A stretch of DNA of 64,000 bases from Fragilaria crotonensis (lineage: Eukaryota; Bacillariophyta; Fragilariophyceae; Fragilariales; Fragilariaceae). Shown one piece after another: positions 10,301 to 20,322 of the stretch. The notes beneath the pieces were generated by a model. That model worked only from the letters and a program-made list of their open reading frames with translations. It did not search any database and had not been told where the DNA came from. Position 1 is the first letter of the stretch, and every line of letters starts with the position of its first letter. Both the position numbers and the translations under genes were made by a program. The stretch is from assembly GCA_022925895.1 (NCBI GenBank), contig JAKSYS010000091.1, forward strand, positions 1 to 64,000. Reading direction: 5' to 3'.

Positions 10301-11430
10301 AGTATTACGCATACTGTTTGCTGTACGTGGACGACATTCTTGTTGTTCACCATAATGGAGTTCGGGCTCTAAATGAAATCGATCATTTCTTTAAGACAAA
10401 ACCCGGCTCGATACGTGACCCTGAATACTATTTAGGGGCTAAGCTGCGTACGACAACGTTGCCAAATGGGGTACGTTGCTGGGCAATGAGCTCAAGCAAG
10501 TACATCCAGGCTGCGGTACGCAATGTCAAGGAGTTTCACGACACGAACTTCCCGTCTCGACATTGGTCGAAGCGTGCAAAGGGACCGTTCCCTCTAAGTT
10601 ATGCCCCAGAACTCGATGTTAGCCCAGTGTTGGGTGACGGTCATGCATCGTTCTATCAGACTCAAATCGGAGTTCTACGATGGTGCGTGGAGTTGGGGCG
10701 CGTCGATATCATCACTGAGGTTTCGGAGCTCGCGTCATACTTGACTCAACCTCGTGAGGGACACTTGGACGCAGTGTTCCACATCTTTAACTATCTGGAC
10801 AAGAAGCATAATGCGAGAATTGTCTTTGATCCGACTTATCCGGTCGTCGACATGTCCTCGTTTAAGGAATGCGACTGGCGACAATACTACGGAAACGTTA
10901 AGGAGGCGATACCGCCTAATGCGCCGGAGCCACGTGGGAAAGAGGTTGATCTCCGACTCTTCGTGGACTCTGATCATGCTGGTGACCAACGGACGCGACG
11001 GTCGCGAACAGGATTCATTATTTACATGAATATGTCACCCATTACGTGGTTCTCAAAGAAGCAGTCTACGATTGAGACCAGCGTTTTTGGTGCTGAATTC
11101 GTGGCAATGAAACAAGGCATGGAAACGCTCCGAGGGCTTCGCTATAAGCTTCGGATGATGGGAGTGCATCTCTCTGGCCCCTCATTCATATACGGGGACA
11201 ATATGTCTGTGATTCACAATACTCAGCGACCAGAATCCACATTAAAGAAGAAGTCGAACTCGGTGTGTTATCACGCGGTTCGCGAAGCGGTTGCGATGGG
11301 TGAATGCCTGACTGGGCACGTATCATCTCACGACAATCCTGCAGATATTTGTACAAAGATCATTCCCGGTGGTCAGAAGCGTGACCATCTTGTGGGCCTG
11401 ATTTTATACGACCTTGTAGATCATCGTTGA
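7319..11430 (+). pseudogene. Copia Pol (PR-IN-RT-RH), frameshifted
   Basis: Pol starts in the Gag phase right after TGA 7316-7318. The protease active site LDSHADQCAVG lies at about 7395-7430. Integrase runs from about 8270 to 8680 with acidic residues in CFTDTL, VMDGARE and WSNAAEAAIREL; its frame changes near 8420-8445, again near 8700, near 9090 and near 9395-9490. Reverse transcriptase and RNase H are one open frame (9802..11430) with the Copia hallmarks KARLVAGGH, TADIENAYL, CLLYVDDILV and the RNase H motifs VDSDHAGD and ETSVFGAEF. The first codon of that frame is not a natural start; it is the continuation of the upstream polyprotein. The breaks are clustered between 8.4 and 9.5 kb. Confidence 0.88.
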
Positions 11431-11582
11431 TAACCCCCTCACTGAGGTTCGAAGGGTTCCATGGGTTACCTTGTTCGTCATTGATGCTGACGACTAAATA
11501 TCACTTTGATCGGCTACCACCCGCCGAAGGTTACGACGACCTAATAGACTCGCTTGCTTTAGTCTCATTAGTTCGAGGGGAC

Positions 11583-11727
11583 TGATTCAAGATGCGCAGA
11601 GTACGGGATACGACGGTACGGTATGCGCATACATGGATGAAAGCTTACTTATCGATCTATCCCATGATTATACGTTACTAGCATATCGTTGCACCGTTAC
11701 CGCTCTTAGTACGCCCAACTTAACTCA
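11583..11727 (+). repeat. Copia 3' LTR
   Basis: 145 bp, identical to the 5' LTR, followed by ACCA and then the palindrome GGTACTAGTACC (11732-11743). Confidence 0.93.
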
Positions 11728-12029
11728 ACCAGGTACTAGTACCAGTACCTGATGCAAGTAAGGTCCGAGGCCTGAGGCATGAGGTACCTACAGCTGTATG
11801 CAGTATGTATACAGAGTCCAAGTACGCGTATGATACGTGTACCGTGGTACTACCTGGTACTAGTATCAGGAACTTGTATGCATACCTTCTGCATGACATG
11901 TATGCATATATATGAAATGTTCTGTTGTGTGCGTGTGTACCGCGCTGTCCACACTGTCCACGTACCTGGCCGTCGAGCGGAGGTTTCTTCGATTTTTGCT
12001 TTCTGCACCTTTTCTGGTGTGAGACCGAG
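11728..12029. other. Spacer between Copia and Harbinger elements
   Basis: No gene is seen. It is crowded with GTAC- and ATGCAT-centred near-palindromes (GGTACTAGTACC at 11732, CTGGTACTAGTATCAG at about 11858, TATGCATATATATG at about 11901). Confidence 0.6.
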
Positions 12030-12261
12030 CCTTGCGGGAAACAAAACTTGCTTCCACATAACTTGCATCGACTTTTGTTGTAGGTTTTGTGGAAACCCTT
12101 CCTTGCGTTTTTTAACCGAAACAAATCTTACCATCTTATCTAAATTATCAACGCATGTATATCCTTTATTCTTTTCAGTAGAATATCGTAAGAGCACTAC
12201 GAGCAGTGCGCAAAATGACCCTTGGAGTTTGGCATCATTTTGTTATTTACTTCATTGCACC

Positions 12262-14094
12262 ATGTCGGAGCCACCTCCATCATTGCCACATACGGGGAAA
12301 ACGAAGAAGGCGAGTCGTACAGGTGGGACAAATGTCAGCAAGAAGCTCCTGATGGAGTTTCAATCTCTCATCGCTTTTGCCTGTTATGATTCGCCTTCGA
12401 TTGCGGGTGGCGGTGTTGCCATGACTGAACCTGTAATGGAAAAGCTCATGATGAAGCTTTGCTTTGGAGACAACGATGACGACGATATTGTCTGTTATGC
12501 AGATCAATTTCTTCTCGGACTGAACAAGTTCAAAGGATTGTATGCATCTGGGCCTGGTGGCAGGTCTCCTTCTGCAGTCGACCTCGGCGCCACTTTGGAG
12601 GCCACTCTCACAGTTCCTCCAAATTTACACCGACAAGGAAATATCCACATTTTTGTGGGAGATACCTCAATTGAGAAGAGGCTGCTTTACCAGAAGTCAC
12701 TCACCAATGAATCCCCAATTACTGGGAGGACAATGGTTCGACTCGCAAAGGAAGTGCTGACGAATTGTAAAAAGATGCAAGCACTCGTGTTGTCGAGTCA
12801 ATCGCCATACAAAGACTTTGCATCGTTCCCATCCGGAACAAATTATGATGACTATCTTAATTGGTGTCTTGGTGCCATGTTCCGTGAGGAGGCAACAGCT
12901 GTAGGTAAGTCACATGGGCGGTTATTTGTTTTAAAAGCATTGCTGCGGCACATGTGAAGACTAATCACGTCTCATGCCGAAACCGGTAGTAACAGAAAAA
13001 ATAACAACATTGAACAAAGGGAATCTACATCAACGTCTACGGATAGCGCAATCCTACAAGGTGCTGATGAATCTGACGTCACAGCACCGGTCCCTCACAA
13101 TTACTTTTTCAAGGGATTTCTCGCATGGTCTCTTTGGGGTCACCTACCGATCCAAGACGGTGCGATGATGAAGTCCTCGCTGTTTACGGAAGCAAAAACT
13201 GACACAGCATTTGGAAGAAATATCAATTCGCGCAGAGCAATGAAATCAGGAGGAATGAAGAAACCTTGTGAAGTTTTGGAAACGTCAGTGTTGCGTTCTC
13301 GTTCTGGAAGGAAGCGACAGGTTTCAGAATCTAGCGGACTCGCATCTCCATCTCCAACGGAAGACACCGCCGATGAGAAAAGCTTTTTATTTATGACGCA
13401 CACAATGGAGTTGTTTCAGTACGAGTTTTTGGAAAAAGAACTTCAGAAACAGAGAAGCATCGAGATTCGTATGGTGAGGGATGAGATTGCCTCACTGACT
13501 CGGAAAAGTGACAGGTTGCATTCCGATTACTGTCGACTGAAGGAAGGACGAGCAGCCAATGAGGTGAAACAAATTATGGATGAGCACGAACGACGTATTT
13601 TGCTGCTTGAGACAAATTTGAAGAAAATACAAGAAGAGGAGATTGAAAGACGAAATGCGATGCTCAGACAGCACCAACGCAAACTTGATGATAACAACAA
13701 TATGGAGCGTCACAACAAACGAGTGAAAGTTGATGACAAGCATCCCAACATTGAAGAGGAGAATGATTTTTCTACGGAACCTCCGATGTCTGTTGTTGTT
13801 GCATTTCAGCCACCGACGACAGCGGTAGCACAGTCACGTGTGGAGACTCCTCCAACAACACAACGATTGGACCTGGTCTGCGTGGAATGCTCCGTCAACA
13901 CTACTCACAAGTGCCACAAATGCAAGCAATACGTCTGCACCATTTGTTGCTCGGAGAAGAGGAAATTGGAAATGTCATGGTGGTGTCAAGAATGTTTTGA
14001 CGCCGAAAGCGTCAACAAGCAAGAAAAGATTCGCGCCGGATGTTACGAAGAATCCGACGACGAAGATTACGGCGGTTCTACTGCAATTCTTTGA
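12262..14094 (+). CDS. Harbinger second protein, zinc-binding
   Basis: The ATG at 12262 starts exon 1 (to 12904, ends GTAG with donor GTAAGT). The best in-frame acceptor is CAAG at 13060, giving exon 2 13061..14094 and joining one base to two. Exon 2 alone is open from 12991, so the splice is inferred. The product is about 560 aa: a basic N-terminus, an unfamiliar helical region of about 215 residues, then KGFLAWSLWGHLP, a long coiled coil (about 310-460), and a Cys/His cluster CVECSVNTTHKCHKC...CTICC...WWCQECF, likely binding two or more zincs. Harbinger elements usually pair the transposase with a Myb/SANT protein; no SANT motif is evident here. Its position inside the inverted repeats makes it a transposition partner by context. 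Confidence 0.7.
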
Positions 14095-14148
14095 TGAAGT
14101 TGAACTAATTATAATTAGGAAGATGTCGTTCTGGTCTTAACTACTTTT

Positions 14149-15885
14149 TTACTTGTCAATCACTGTCCTTGGAACATGACGAGGGCGCGATGCAAGTCTT
14201 GTCGGCCATACAACCTTGTTGTTTTGGAAGGAAACATCAAAATGCTCAATAAGCATTGATCGAAGTACCTTCAATGAAATCTCATTTACTGCAGTCCCGT
14301 CTCCAACGACACCGCTAGATTGCACATCGTTTTCAATATTTTCGTCGCAATTGTCGCCATCATTCATATCCTCTTGTTCATGCTGGTATCCGCACGAGCT
14401 CCCGTCGTATGTACAGGCTCGTAATACTTCATTTGGGTTAATCAGCCTACGGATAGAATCAGGAAGATCACTTTCATCAAATTCGCCATCGTCCAACTCC
14501 CATTGCGATGGCACTCCATTGTTCCACCCAACACTTAGTCCATCAACGTCAAGTAGCATGTTGTGAAGCGCACAACACGTCATCCAAATGTTGTCGGCAA
14601 TTTCAGTATTGTGCATTCTTATACCTGTTTTTAGGACTCTCCACCGACCCTTCAGAATTCCGAAGGTGCACTCGACGTCCTTTCGCAAAGACTCCAACCA
14701 TTGTGAAAATCTGATCTCAGCTCGATTCATCGAATTCTTGAGAGGCGGCACTGTACTTGACCAATTAAGGTAACCGTTGTCAACAATGACGTATGCACCT
14801 TTCATAGCGACGTCTCTTCCATCTTTAGTTGACAAGACAAACGACATGGAGGAGTTGAACTCACCATCTCTGAGTTGATTCATAAAAGAGTCAAAGCGTA
14901 CAAGCGTTTTGTCATTCCACCGACCTGGGTGCCCTGCTGTAGTGTGCAAGATCTTGCGACGGTGATTAACTGTCAAATTATAGGTACGAGTGGTAGTCGA
15001 CATTTTGTATCCAAGATGAGCCTGCCTCAAGCCATATGAAACCTTCTCCAGTGGAACGTGTGTTGCATCGGTACTTCCAATGCAACCCGGGAAACCAGCG
15101 CTCCGATACTCCGACTCACAGTCTCGTAATTCTTCCAAAGTTGATGGCGCCGACACGTACTTTCGGTAGAGTTTCGTGGCTCCAAACTCCACGAACTTGT
15201 GAAAGAAAACCCGTTGGACGTCCTTGTTAATAAATGTCGACTCCTCAATGTCATCGAATGTCCAACCCCTACCAAGATAGCGCAAACAGCCCAACACTAA
15301 GAGCTCTATAGGACTAACTTTCCTTGTTGAGACTCCAGACTCTCTCCATCGGAAAAAGCAATCATTCGGGTCATCTTTTTCATCGTTGACCATCTGAAGC
15401 AACTTGAGATATGATTCATACGGCAATCGAAATCGCCTTCTGAATGTCTTGGACCACTGAGCATTCTCAGGTTTTGGATCTTGAATGTATAGAATCCACC
15501 AAAGACTAACTCTTGGTGTGACTGAGCGAAGAACCCCTGTTGCTGGATCCATAAAGAATTTTGGATGGCGGATTCGAGCTCGCTTCACGGAGGGCTTAAG
15601 TATATGTCGACGAACAGCCTTTGCCTTTCTCCTCCTTCTGGAGTATTCAAACAACTGCACCAGCAACGTGAGAAAGCGAACATTTCTCTTGAAGACAGCC
15701 TCCTCCTCCTCTCGCTCGATGTATTCTTCATACTGAGTGAGATTGAAAGAACCTTCTTCATTGTAACAGTCAGATTCGTCAATTGGGCGTGGATCGCTTG
15801 GTCCCAAATCTCTGCTTGTTTTAAAAATGACCTGATTCACCGCACTAATCATCTTCTTCAGTGATTCAGTGAATCTCCTGCTCAT
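14149..15885 (-). CDS. PIF/Harbinger transposase
   Basis: 578 aa, intact from ATG 15885. The N-terminal 110 residues are charged and basic. The central helical region (SPIELLVLGCLRYLGRGWTFDDI) is typical of the DDE_Tnp_4 family. Catalytic acids are visible in GSTDATHVP (about residue 275), VIVDNGYLNW (about 367) and DVECTFGILKGRW (about 408), with the expected spacing. The C-terminus is acidic. It cuts and pastes the element using the terminal repeats at 12030 and 16173. The gene converges on the zinc protein of the same element, so both are read inward from the ends. The frame is clean, so the element could still be active. Confidence 0.93.
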   Translation of the reverse strand: MSRRFTESLKKMISAVNQVIFKTSRDLGPSDPRPIDESDCYNEEGSFNLTQYEEYIEREEEEAVFKRNVRFLTLLVQLFEYSRRRRKAKAVRRHILKPSVKRARIRHPKFFMDPATGVLRSVTPRVSLWWILYIQDPKPENAQWSKTFRRRFRLPYESYLKLLQMVNDEKDDPNDCFFRWRESGVSTRKVSPIELLVLGCLRYLGRGWTFDDIEESTFINKDVQRVFFHKFVEFGATKLYRKYVSAPSTLEELRDCESEYRSAGFPGCIGSTDATHVPLEKVSYGLRQAHLGYKMSTTTRTYNLTVNHRRKILHTTAGHPGRWNDKTLVRFDSFMNQLRDGEFNSSMSFVLSTKDGRDVAMKGAYVIVDNGYLNWSSTVPPLKNSMNRAEIRFSQWLESLRKDVECTFGILKGRWRVLKTGIRMHNTEIADNIWMTCCALHNMLLDVDGLSVGWNNGVPSQWELDDGEFDESDLPDSIRRLINPNEVLRACTYDGSSCGYQHEQEDMNDGDNCDENIENDVQSSGVVGDGTAVNEISLKVLRSMLIEHFDVSFQNNKVVWPTRLASRPRHVPRTVIDK

Positions 15886-16278
15886 CTTGATATGTAAGAT
15901 GAATCAGAAGTCACCAAATGTCGCTTGCGCGCAAGAAAGATAGGTGATAGCCCTATACGTCAAGGTGTTGGCAGCAACAATGCGTCGTTTCGATGAGATG
16001 ATATCTTTTTTGCAAGTTTTGTTGAAACCCGGACCCCACACAACTTGCAGCAAGTTGTGTGGAAATCGAGGAAGTAACCCGGTGCCTCAAAACTTGCAGC
16101 AATTTTTGTGGATCAGTTTTCTCACATAAGGACTGGAAAAAACGAAACTTGCTGCAAGTCTTGTTTTGGGGTGCAAGTTTTGTTTACCGTAAGGATCGGC
16201 CTGACGTGCCACTGGACACAAAATTCTGTTCGATTCGATGCTACACCACTGGTCGGAAGCATTGAGTATATCGACACC

Positions 16279-18130
16279 ATGCACAACTTGATGAAGCCAA
16301 CCGCAGGATTCCTAGTGTTTCTCTTGTGCATCATCAATGTCTCACGAGCATTCCAGTCGCTTGCGTCACCTAGGACGCGGTTGACTCTGGTTCCAATTCA
16401 AACCAGTTCCAATGTGGGACGTTGCTACAATGCTAGCAACGAGAGACGGCGTGGCGCCGACAACAGCCGTCTATTCTTGTCCACGGGTGGAGGCGAGTCC
16501 AATAAGGGAAAGCGAAATAATCCGTTCGGAGTGTTTCGCAAAGCTTTCAGCAAAATTAGCGTTTCACTCCGCAAGAGCTTCCGCTACGTTCTCGTCGTTG
16601 TCGCGACGTGCCAAGGCCATCATTTGCGTGCAGCTGCTTGTTGTTACCCTACTCTTTGGCGGATTCGCTCGCAATGCCAATGCCCGCAAAGCGTCGATTC
16701 CGGTTGAACTTCCCTTTTCTCAATTTATGGATATCATCGAAACGCAATCTGCTGCAAGAGCCGGTTCGGCGTCTGCCAAAGGAGATGAGTTGCACATTCT
16801 TGACCTCAAGATTGGATCGGATACCCTTGGCTTTCAGATAGCCCGGGGAGGCACGCCAGAGCAAATCAAGGCCTTGCGAGAGTACAAGGATGGGAAGAAT
16901 CCGAGTGTCCCTATTCCTTCTCGTGCTGCCTATACAAGAAAAGTATCTGCCTCTCCGGAACTAATTGACTATTTGCGTCGAAATCAAATACCCTTTCGCG
17001 CAGCAAGCATGTCCAATGCTTCTCTGATGGGGATGGCAGCAAGAGGTTTGCTTCTGACATTCTACCTCTTTTATATGCTTCGCATGATGAAAACCATGTC
17101 AGGTGGAAGCGAGAGCGGCCCAGGAAAATTGGCCAACTTGTCGGGACTTCCATTGGCTAGTTTCTCGGATGTTCAAGGGATTGATGGTGCCAAGTTTGAA
17201 GTAATGGAACTGGTGGATACCTTGCGATATCCCGACAAGTATGCTATTATGGGCGCCCGTGCACCCAAGGGGTTGCTCCTGGAAGGACCTCCTGGAACAG
17301 GAAAAACGCTTTTAGCTCGCGCCACTGCCGCTACAGCGGGAGTCCCTCTCCTCTATTGTTCAGGATCAGATTTCGTGGAAATGTTTGTCGGTCGCGGCGC
17401 TGCTCGGGTTCGAAAAACGTTTGAGAGGGCGAAAAAGTTGGCGCCTTGTTTGATTTTCATTGATGAGTTGGACGCATTGGGCAAGTCGCGGGAGACAGGG
17501 ATGATGGCAAACATGCGAGGCAACGACGAAGCCGAACAGACACTGAATCAGCTTCTGGCCTGCATGGATGGTTTAGACAGCAAGGGTTCCCAGATTTGCG
17601 TTATGGCAGCCACCAACCGACGAGAGGTATTGGACTCGGCCCTGCTGCGTCCTGGGCGCTTTGATCGTATTGTAAAACTCGAATTGCCGGACGCACAGGG
17701 TCGCGAAGCGATCCTAAGGGTCCATGCCAGTAAGCTCCCGGGATTCAAAGAATGCTCTGGTTTGGATGGAAAGTCCGGAATGTAAGGTCCCGTGTTTGAC
17801 ATCACCTTCAAAAAAATTGCAGTTTGTCACTTACCTTTTCCTCGTTGTTACAGGTTCGGTTCGGGAAACGCAGTGGATCTGTCCACGATTGCCTTTGCTA
17901 CCAGTGGTTGTAGCGGTGCCGAACTCGAGGCCATTGTGAATGAGGCTGCCATTCGCGCTGTTCGTCGCGTATCGTCCGCTCTACGCGACCCAAATGTCGA
18001 TCCAGCGACAATTACCCCCAACGTTCGCGCCGAAGATTTTGAAGGCGCTGTGGCATCGTTTTTCTCAAGTCGATCAAAACGAAACAGCGGCGGCATGGGG
18101 GATATACTGAATAGTGTGTGGAAGGCCTAA
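16279..18130 (+). CDS. FtsH-like AAA protein, plastid type, no protease domain
   Basis: From ATG 16279 the protein has a signal peptide ending NVSR, then AFQS, a plastid-type junction, and a Ser/Arg-rich transit region. The frame then shifts by one somewhere between 16412 and about 16610. The long following frame gives two membrane spans ([18 protein letters not shown] and [14 protein letters not shown]) around an FtsH-type lumenal domain. It then has an AAA domain with Walker A GPPGTGKT, Walker [12 protein letters not shown] and LRPGRFDR. Exon 1 ends at 17781; a 72-nt intron (17782..17853) leads to exon 2, 17854..18130 ([16 protein letters not shown]). It stops about 30 residues after the AAA lid: the zinc protease HExxH domain is missing. 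Inactive FtsHi proteins are known in plastids, but they normally keep the C-terminal domain. The frame break may be a real lesion, an unseen intron or a sequencing slip. Confidence 0.75.
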
Positions 18131-18204
18131 AATGCATTTCTCTATCGGTAGTTCAAGTACTGCTGTGTCTTCGTCAAAATGTGAAGGATCGCAAGAATTG
18201 TCGT

Positions 18205-18861
18205 TCACGGCTTCTTTTTCGAAATTGTTTTGGCATCTTGGGCAGCCACTAAATAGCAAGCGGATGAAAGTTGGAAGATGTTGACAACTTGCTTCATGAC
18301 ACAACCAGGGAGTACAAGGTAAAAGAGGAGCGTGAATGCGGAATGTAACAAATTCAACTCCGAGTCCAGATAATGCAAAATGAAGGTGAAAATGTAGGTA
18401 AATTCGGCACCCACGCAGAGATAACCAAAGAATGCGTAGTATTGGTAATACCATTGTACAATAAAGTTTCGTCCCTGATTAGACTCTTTGCTCTTGTGAT
18501 GACCGCTTCCAATTGAGCTATACATTTGACACCAATGCGACGAGATATCTAGGACAATCAGTATCAGATACACCAGCCTCAAACTTTCCTGCCGAACACC
18601 CAAAACATACAAAAGGCCTAGAGTAGAGCATCTGTCCGTAATCATGTCCAATAGTCCTCCGAAAGTGCTCGTTTGGTTCAGCTTTCGGGCCACGATTCCA
18701 TCAAACAAATCACCCGCAAATGACGTGACATACAGGATGATTGCGATCGCCCAATATTCCTCGAAATTCAGCATCAGTATGAAACTTGTCAGCGTACACC
18801 AGACCCGAAAGTAACCGATGAGGTTCGGGACAAAGAGAAGAACATCCGTTGCCGTAGTCAT
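18205..18861 (-). CDS. PIS: Phosphatidylinositol synthase
   Basis: 218 aa from ATG 18861 (a TTG nine bases upstream is not needed). The CDP-alcohol phosphatidyltransferase motif DG(x)2AR(x)8G(x)3D(x)3D is read as DGIVARKLNQTSTFGGLLDM plus ITDR, with all signature residues present. About six hydrophobic spans fit an ER membrane enzyme. The family member that joins CDP-diacylglycerol to myo-inositol has this length and the SHWCQMYSS segment seen here. The protein ends in KKKP, close to a di-lysine ER signal. It converges on the FtsH-like gene with only 74 nt between stops. Confidence 0.88.
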   Translation of the reverse strand: MTTATDVLLFVPNLIGYFRVWCTLTSFILMLNFEEYWAIAIILYVTSFAGDLFDGIVARKLNQTSTFGGLLDMITDRCSTLGLLYVLGVRQESLRLVYLILIVLDISSHWCQMYSSIGSGHHKSKESNQGRNFIVQWYYQYYAFFGYLCVGAEFTYIFTFILHYLDSELNLLHSAFTLLFYLVLPGCVMKQVVNIFQLSSACYLVAAQDAKTISKKKP

Positions 18862-19408
18862 GCTGAGCAATCGATACTGCCGAGCAATTGATACGAAAGG
18901 CTATGGCAAACACGCAAAATGCTCAGACTTGTCGAGATTCGAGATTCGAGATCCTGGGCTGCCGTCGGTTTGTGCAGTACAAATACTCCAGGGCTCCAGG
19001 GTACTAGTACCGTATGCATACCTGGTACGGAGTACTCCGTACTGTTACAGTACAAGGAAGTGTTGCGTTGGATGTTGGGTGATACTCGGTGCTGTAGAAA
19101 GGAACGGTACAAGTAGTACCATTGGAGGCACTACACACTATACACGACTATGAATATGACACCAGGCGCTCACTCAAGCACTAAAGTACAAGCACTGGTA
19201 CCAGTACCTTGTACGCGAGTTGCTACTCCAGAACAACGACCAAAAATACGGCCTTGTGATCTTTGGTGATACTGTACCTGGTACAAGTACTAGTACCATG
19301 TTCTTACAGGTGTATGCATACACATGGTAACATACAAGTACCACCTGTCGTAGCTGCGTTGGGAAGAGATGTTAGCGGTCCTCGCAGAGAAGCGTTACGA
19401 TTTTGGCC
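18862..19408. other. Intergenic block packed with perfect palindromes
   Basis: No gene is seen. Perfect self-complementary runs include GGTACTAGTACC (19000-19011), GTATGCATAC (19012-19021), TACGGAGTACTCCGTA (19026-19041) and GTGTATGCATACAC (19310-19323), plus CTGGTACCAG-type copies near 19196. These match the family seen at 5066-5108 and 11732. Confidence 0.7.
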
Positions 19409-19738
19409 ATGAATGAGGATGATGAGCCTCGCACCGCGCTTGTCGATGATCTCAAAAAGCTAGACCAAGAGTACCTCGAGTTATCCGTGCGAGAGGACTC
19501 TCTGATTACCGTATTGCGAAGGCTGCAGGAAGAAGAAACTGCGCTACGTCTTGCGCTCCAAGAAGCTGCTGAGACGGGCGCACAGCGGATGCAGCAGGCA
19601 CTTCGAGACAAAGACCAAGCCGCCATCGCGCGGCTAGAACAAGCACTAATGGAAAGCAGTAGTGAAGAAGAAGACGCCAAAGCCGCAGACGGGCAGTCTT
19701 TATACAGTTTTTCCAAGTTTTCGGCAGGAGGTACCTGA
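19409..19738 (+). CDS. Small coiled-coil protein
   Basis: 109 aa from ATG 19409. Almost the whole length (about residues 12-90) is a charged helix with heptad-like Leu spacing (LKKLDQEYLELSVRED, LRRLQEEETALRLALQE). An acidic SSSEEED stretch and SLYSFSKFSAGGT at the end follow. It resembles small cytoskeletal or complex-assembly adaptors in general shape, but no family is recognised. The tail GGAGGTACC could be a splice donor, so a further exon is possible. Confidence 0.5.
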   Translation: MNEDDEPRTALVDDLKKLDQEYLELSVREDSLITVLRRLQEEETALRLALQEAAETGAQRMQQALRDKDQAAIARLEQALMESSSEEEDAKAADGQSLYSFSKFSAGGT

Positions 19739-20240
19739 ACATTTCTGTCACGAAGGAGATTCACAAGAATCTAATGCTCACGGAAAGTACTGTAATCGGC
19801 AACTCCGCGGGAACGCATCTTGTGCCACTTTCTCAATCATTTGTACATGATGCATACATGACCTTATTCGCTTGACTTCTTCATTGGTATCTAGGCCATG
19901 ATTCAGGTTAAACACCGTCAAACATGCGCTGCTGAAAGGAACAGCTCGGCAAAGGTATGTCTCCACCCAATGGAAGAATGGAGCACCTATTGTCGGTGCA
20001 AGCTAAAGTTGGTTATTTCCGATTGGTTTTTCGCGAAGTATTCGTTCTATTCTAGTAGAGTATCTCGATGACTTTATGACATAGCTGTCGTGTCGCCCTC
20101 TCCTTAAATTGAAGATAAAGTTAGCATAGTACTTGCGTCTCACCAGTATATTCAAGAAGAAGAACAGCCACTGCCAGCCGTTCTGCCAATTTGAGAGACA
20201 TCGAAAGAAACAAGATTCGAAATTTAAAACAAAAGAAACT

Positions 20241-20322
20241 CGACGACGGTGAGATTCGAACTCACGCGGGCAAAGCCCAATGGATTAGCAATCCATCGCC
20301 TTAACCACTCGGCCACGTCGTC
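20241..20322 (-). tRNA. trnS-GCU: tRNA-Ser(GCT)
   Basis: The 82-nt minus-strand sequence folds as a serine tRNA. The acceptor stem is GACGACG with CGTCGTC. The D arm is GCCGAGTGGTTAAGGC. The anticodon arm ATGGA-TTGCTAA-TCCAT gives anticodon GCT. A long variable arm and the T arm GTGAGTTCGAATCTCAC follow. The discriminator is G. No intron and no encoded CCA are present. T-rich sequence (TTTCTTTTG, then TTTT) just downstream fits a Pol III terminator. Confidence 0.95.

Larger units (their letters stand above)
5109..11727 (+). mobile_element. Copia LTR retrotransposon, diatom CoDi-like
   Basis: A 6.6-kb element is bounded by identical 145-bp LTRs (TGATTCAAG...TTAACTCA) and flanked by ACCA at 5105-5108 and 11728-11731, a likely 4-bp target duplication. 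Internal order is gag, protease, integrase, reverse transcriptase, RNase H, which defines Copia. A purine-rich GAGGGGA lies just before the 3' LTR (about 11575) and is a candidate polypurine tract. The sequence after the 5' LTR (GTTTATCAGACCC) weakly resembles the initiator-tRNA-type primer site of Copia elements. Pol is broken by several frameshifts, so this copy probably cannot act alone. Confidence 0.93.
12030..16194. mobile_element. PIF/Harbinger DNA transposon
   Basis: A 4.2-kb element is bounded by 22-bp terminal inverted repeats at 12030-12051 and 16173-16194 that match at 20 of 22 positions (CCTT, then G or A, CGG, G or T, then AAACAAAACTTGC). Inside are a transposase on the minus strand and a two-exon zinc-binding protein on the plus strand, with stops 54 nt apart, which is the usual two-gene Harbinger design. 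Subterminal regions carry several further ACTTGC/GCAAGT copies (for example ACTTGCAGCAAGT at about 16042), which may be transposase sites. A clean 3-bp target duplication is not visible. The right end lies only 84 bp before the FtsH-like start codon. Confidence 0.82.

Noticed and set aside
12027-16197. 3-bp TTA/TAA-type target duplication for the Harbinger element
   Set aside because: The left flank reads GAG and the right flank ATC, so no duplication can be claimed.
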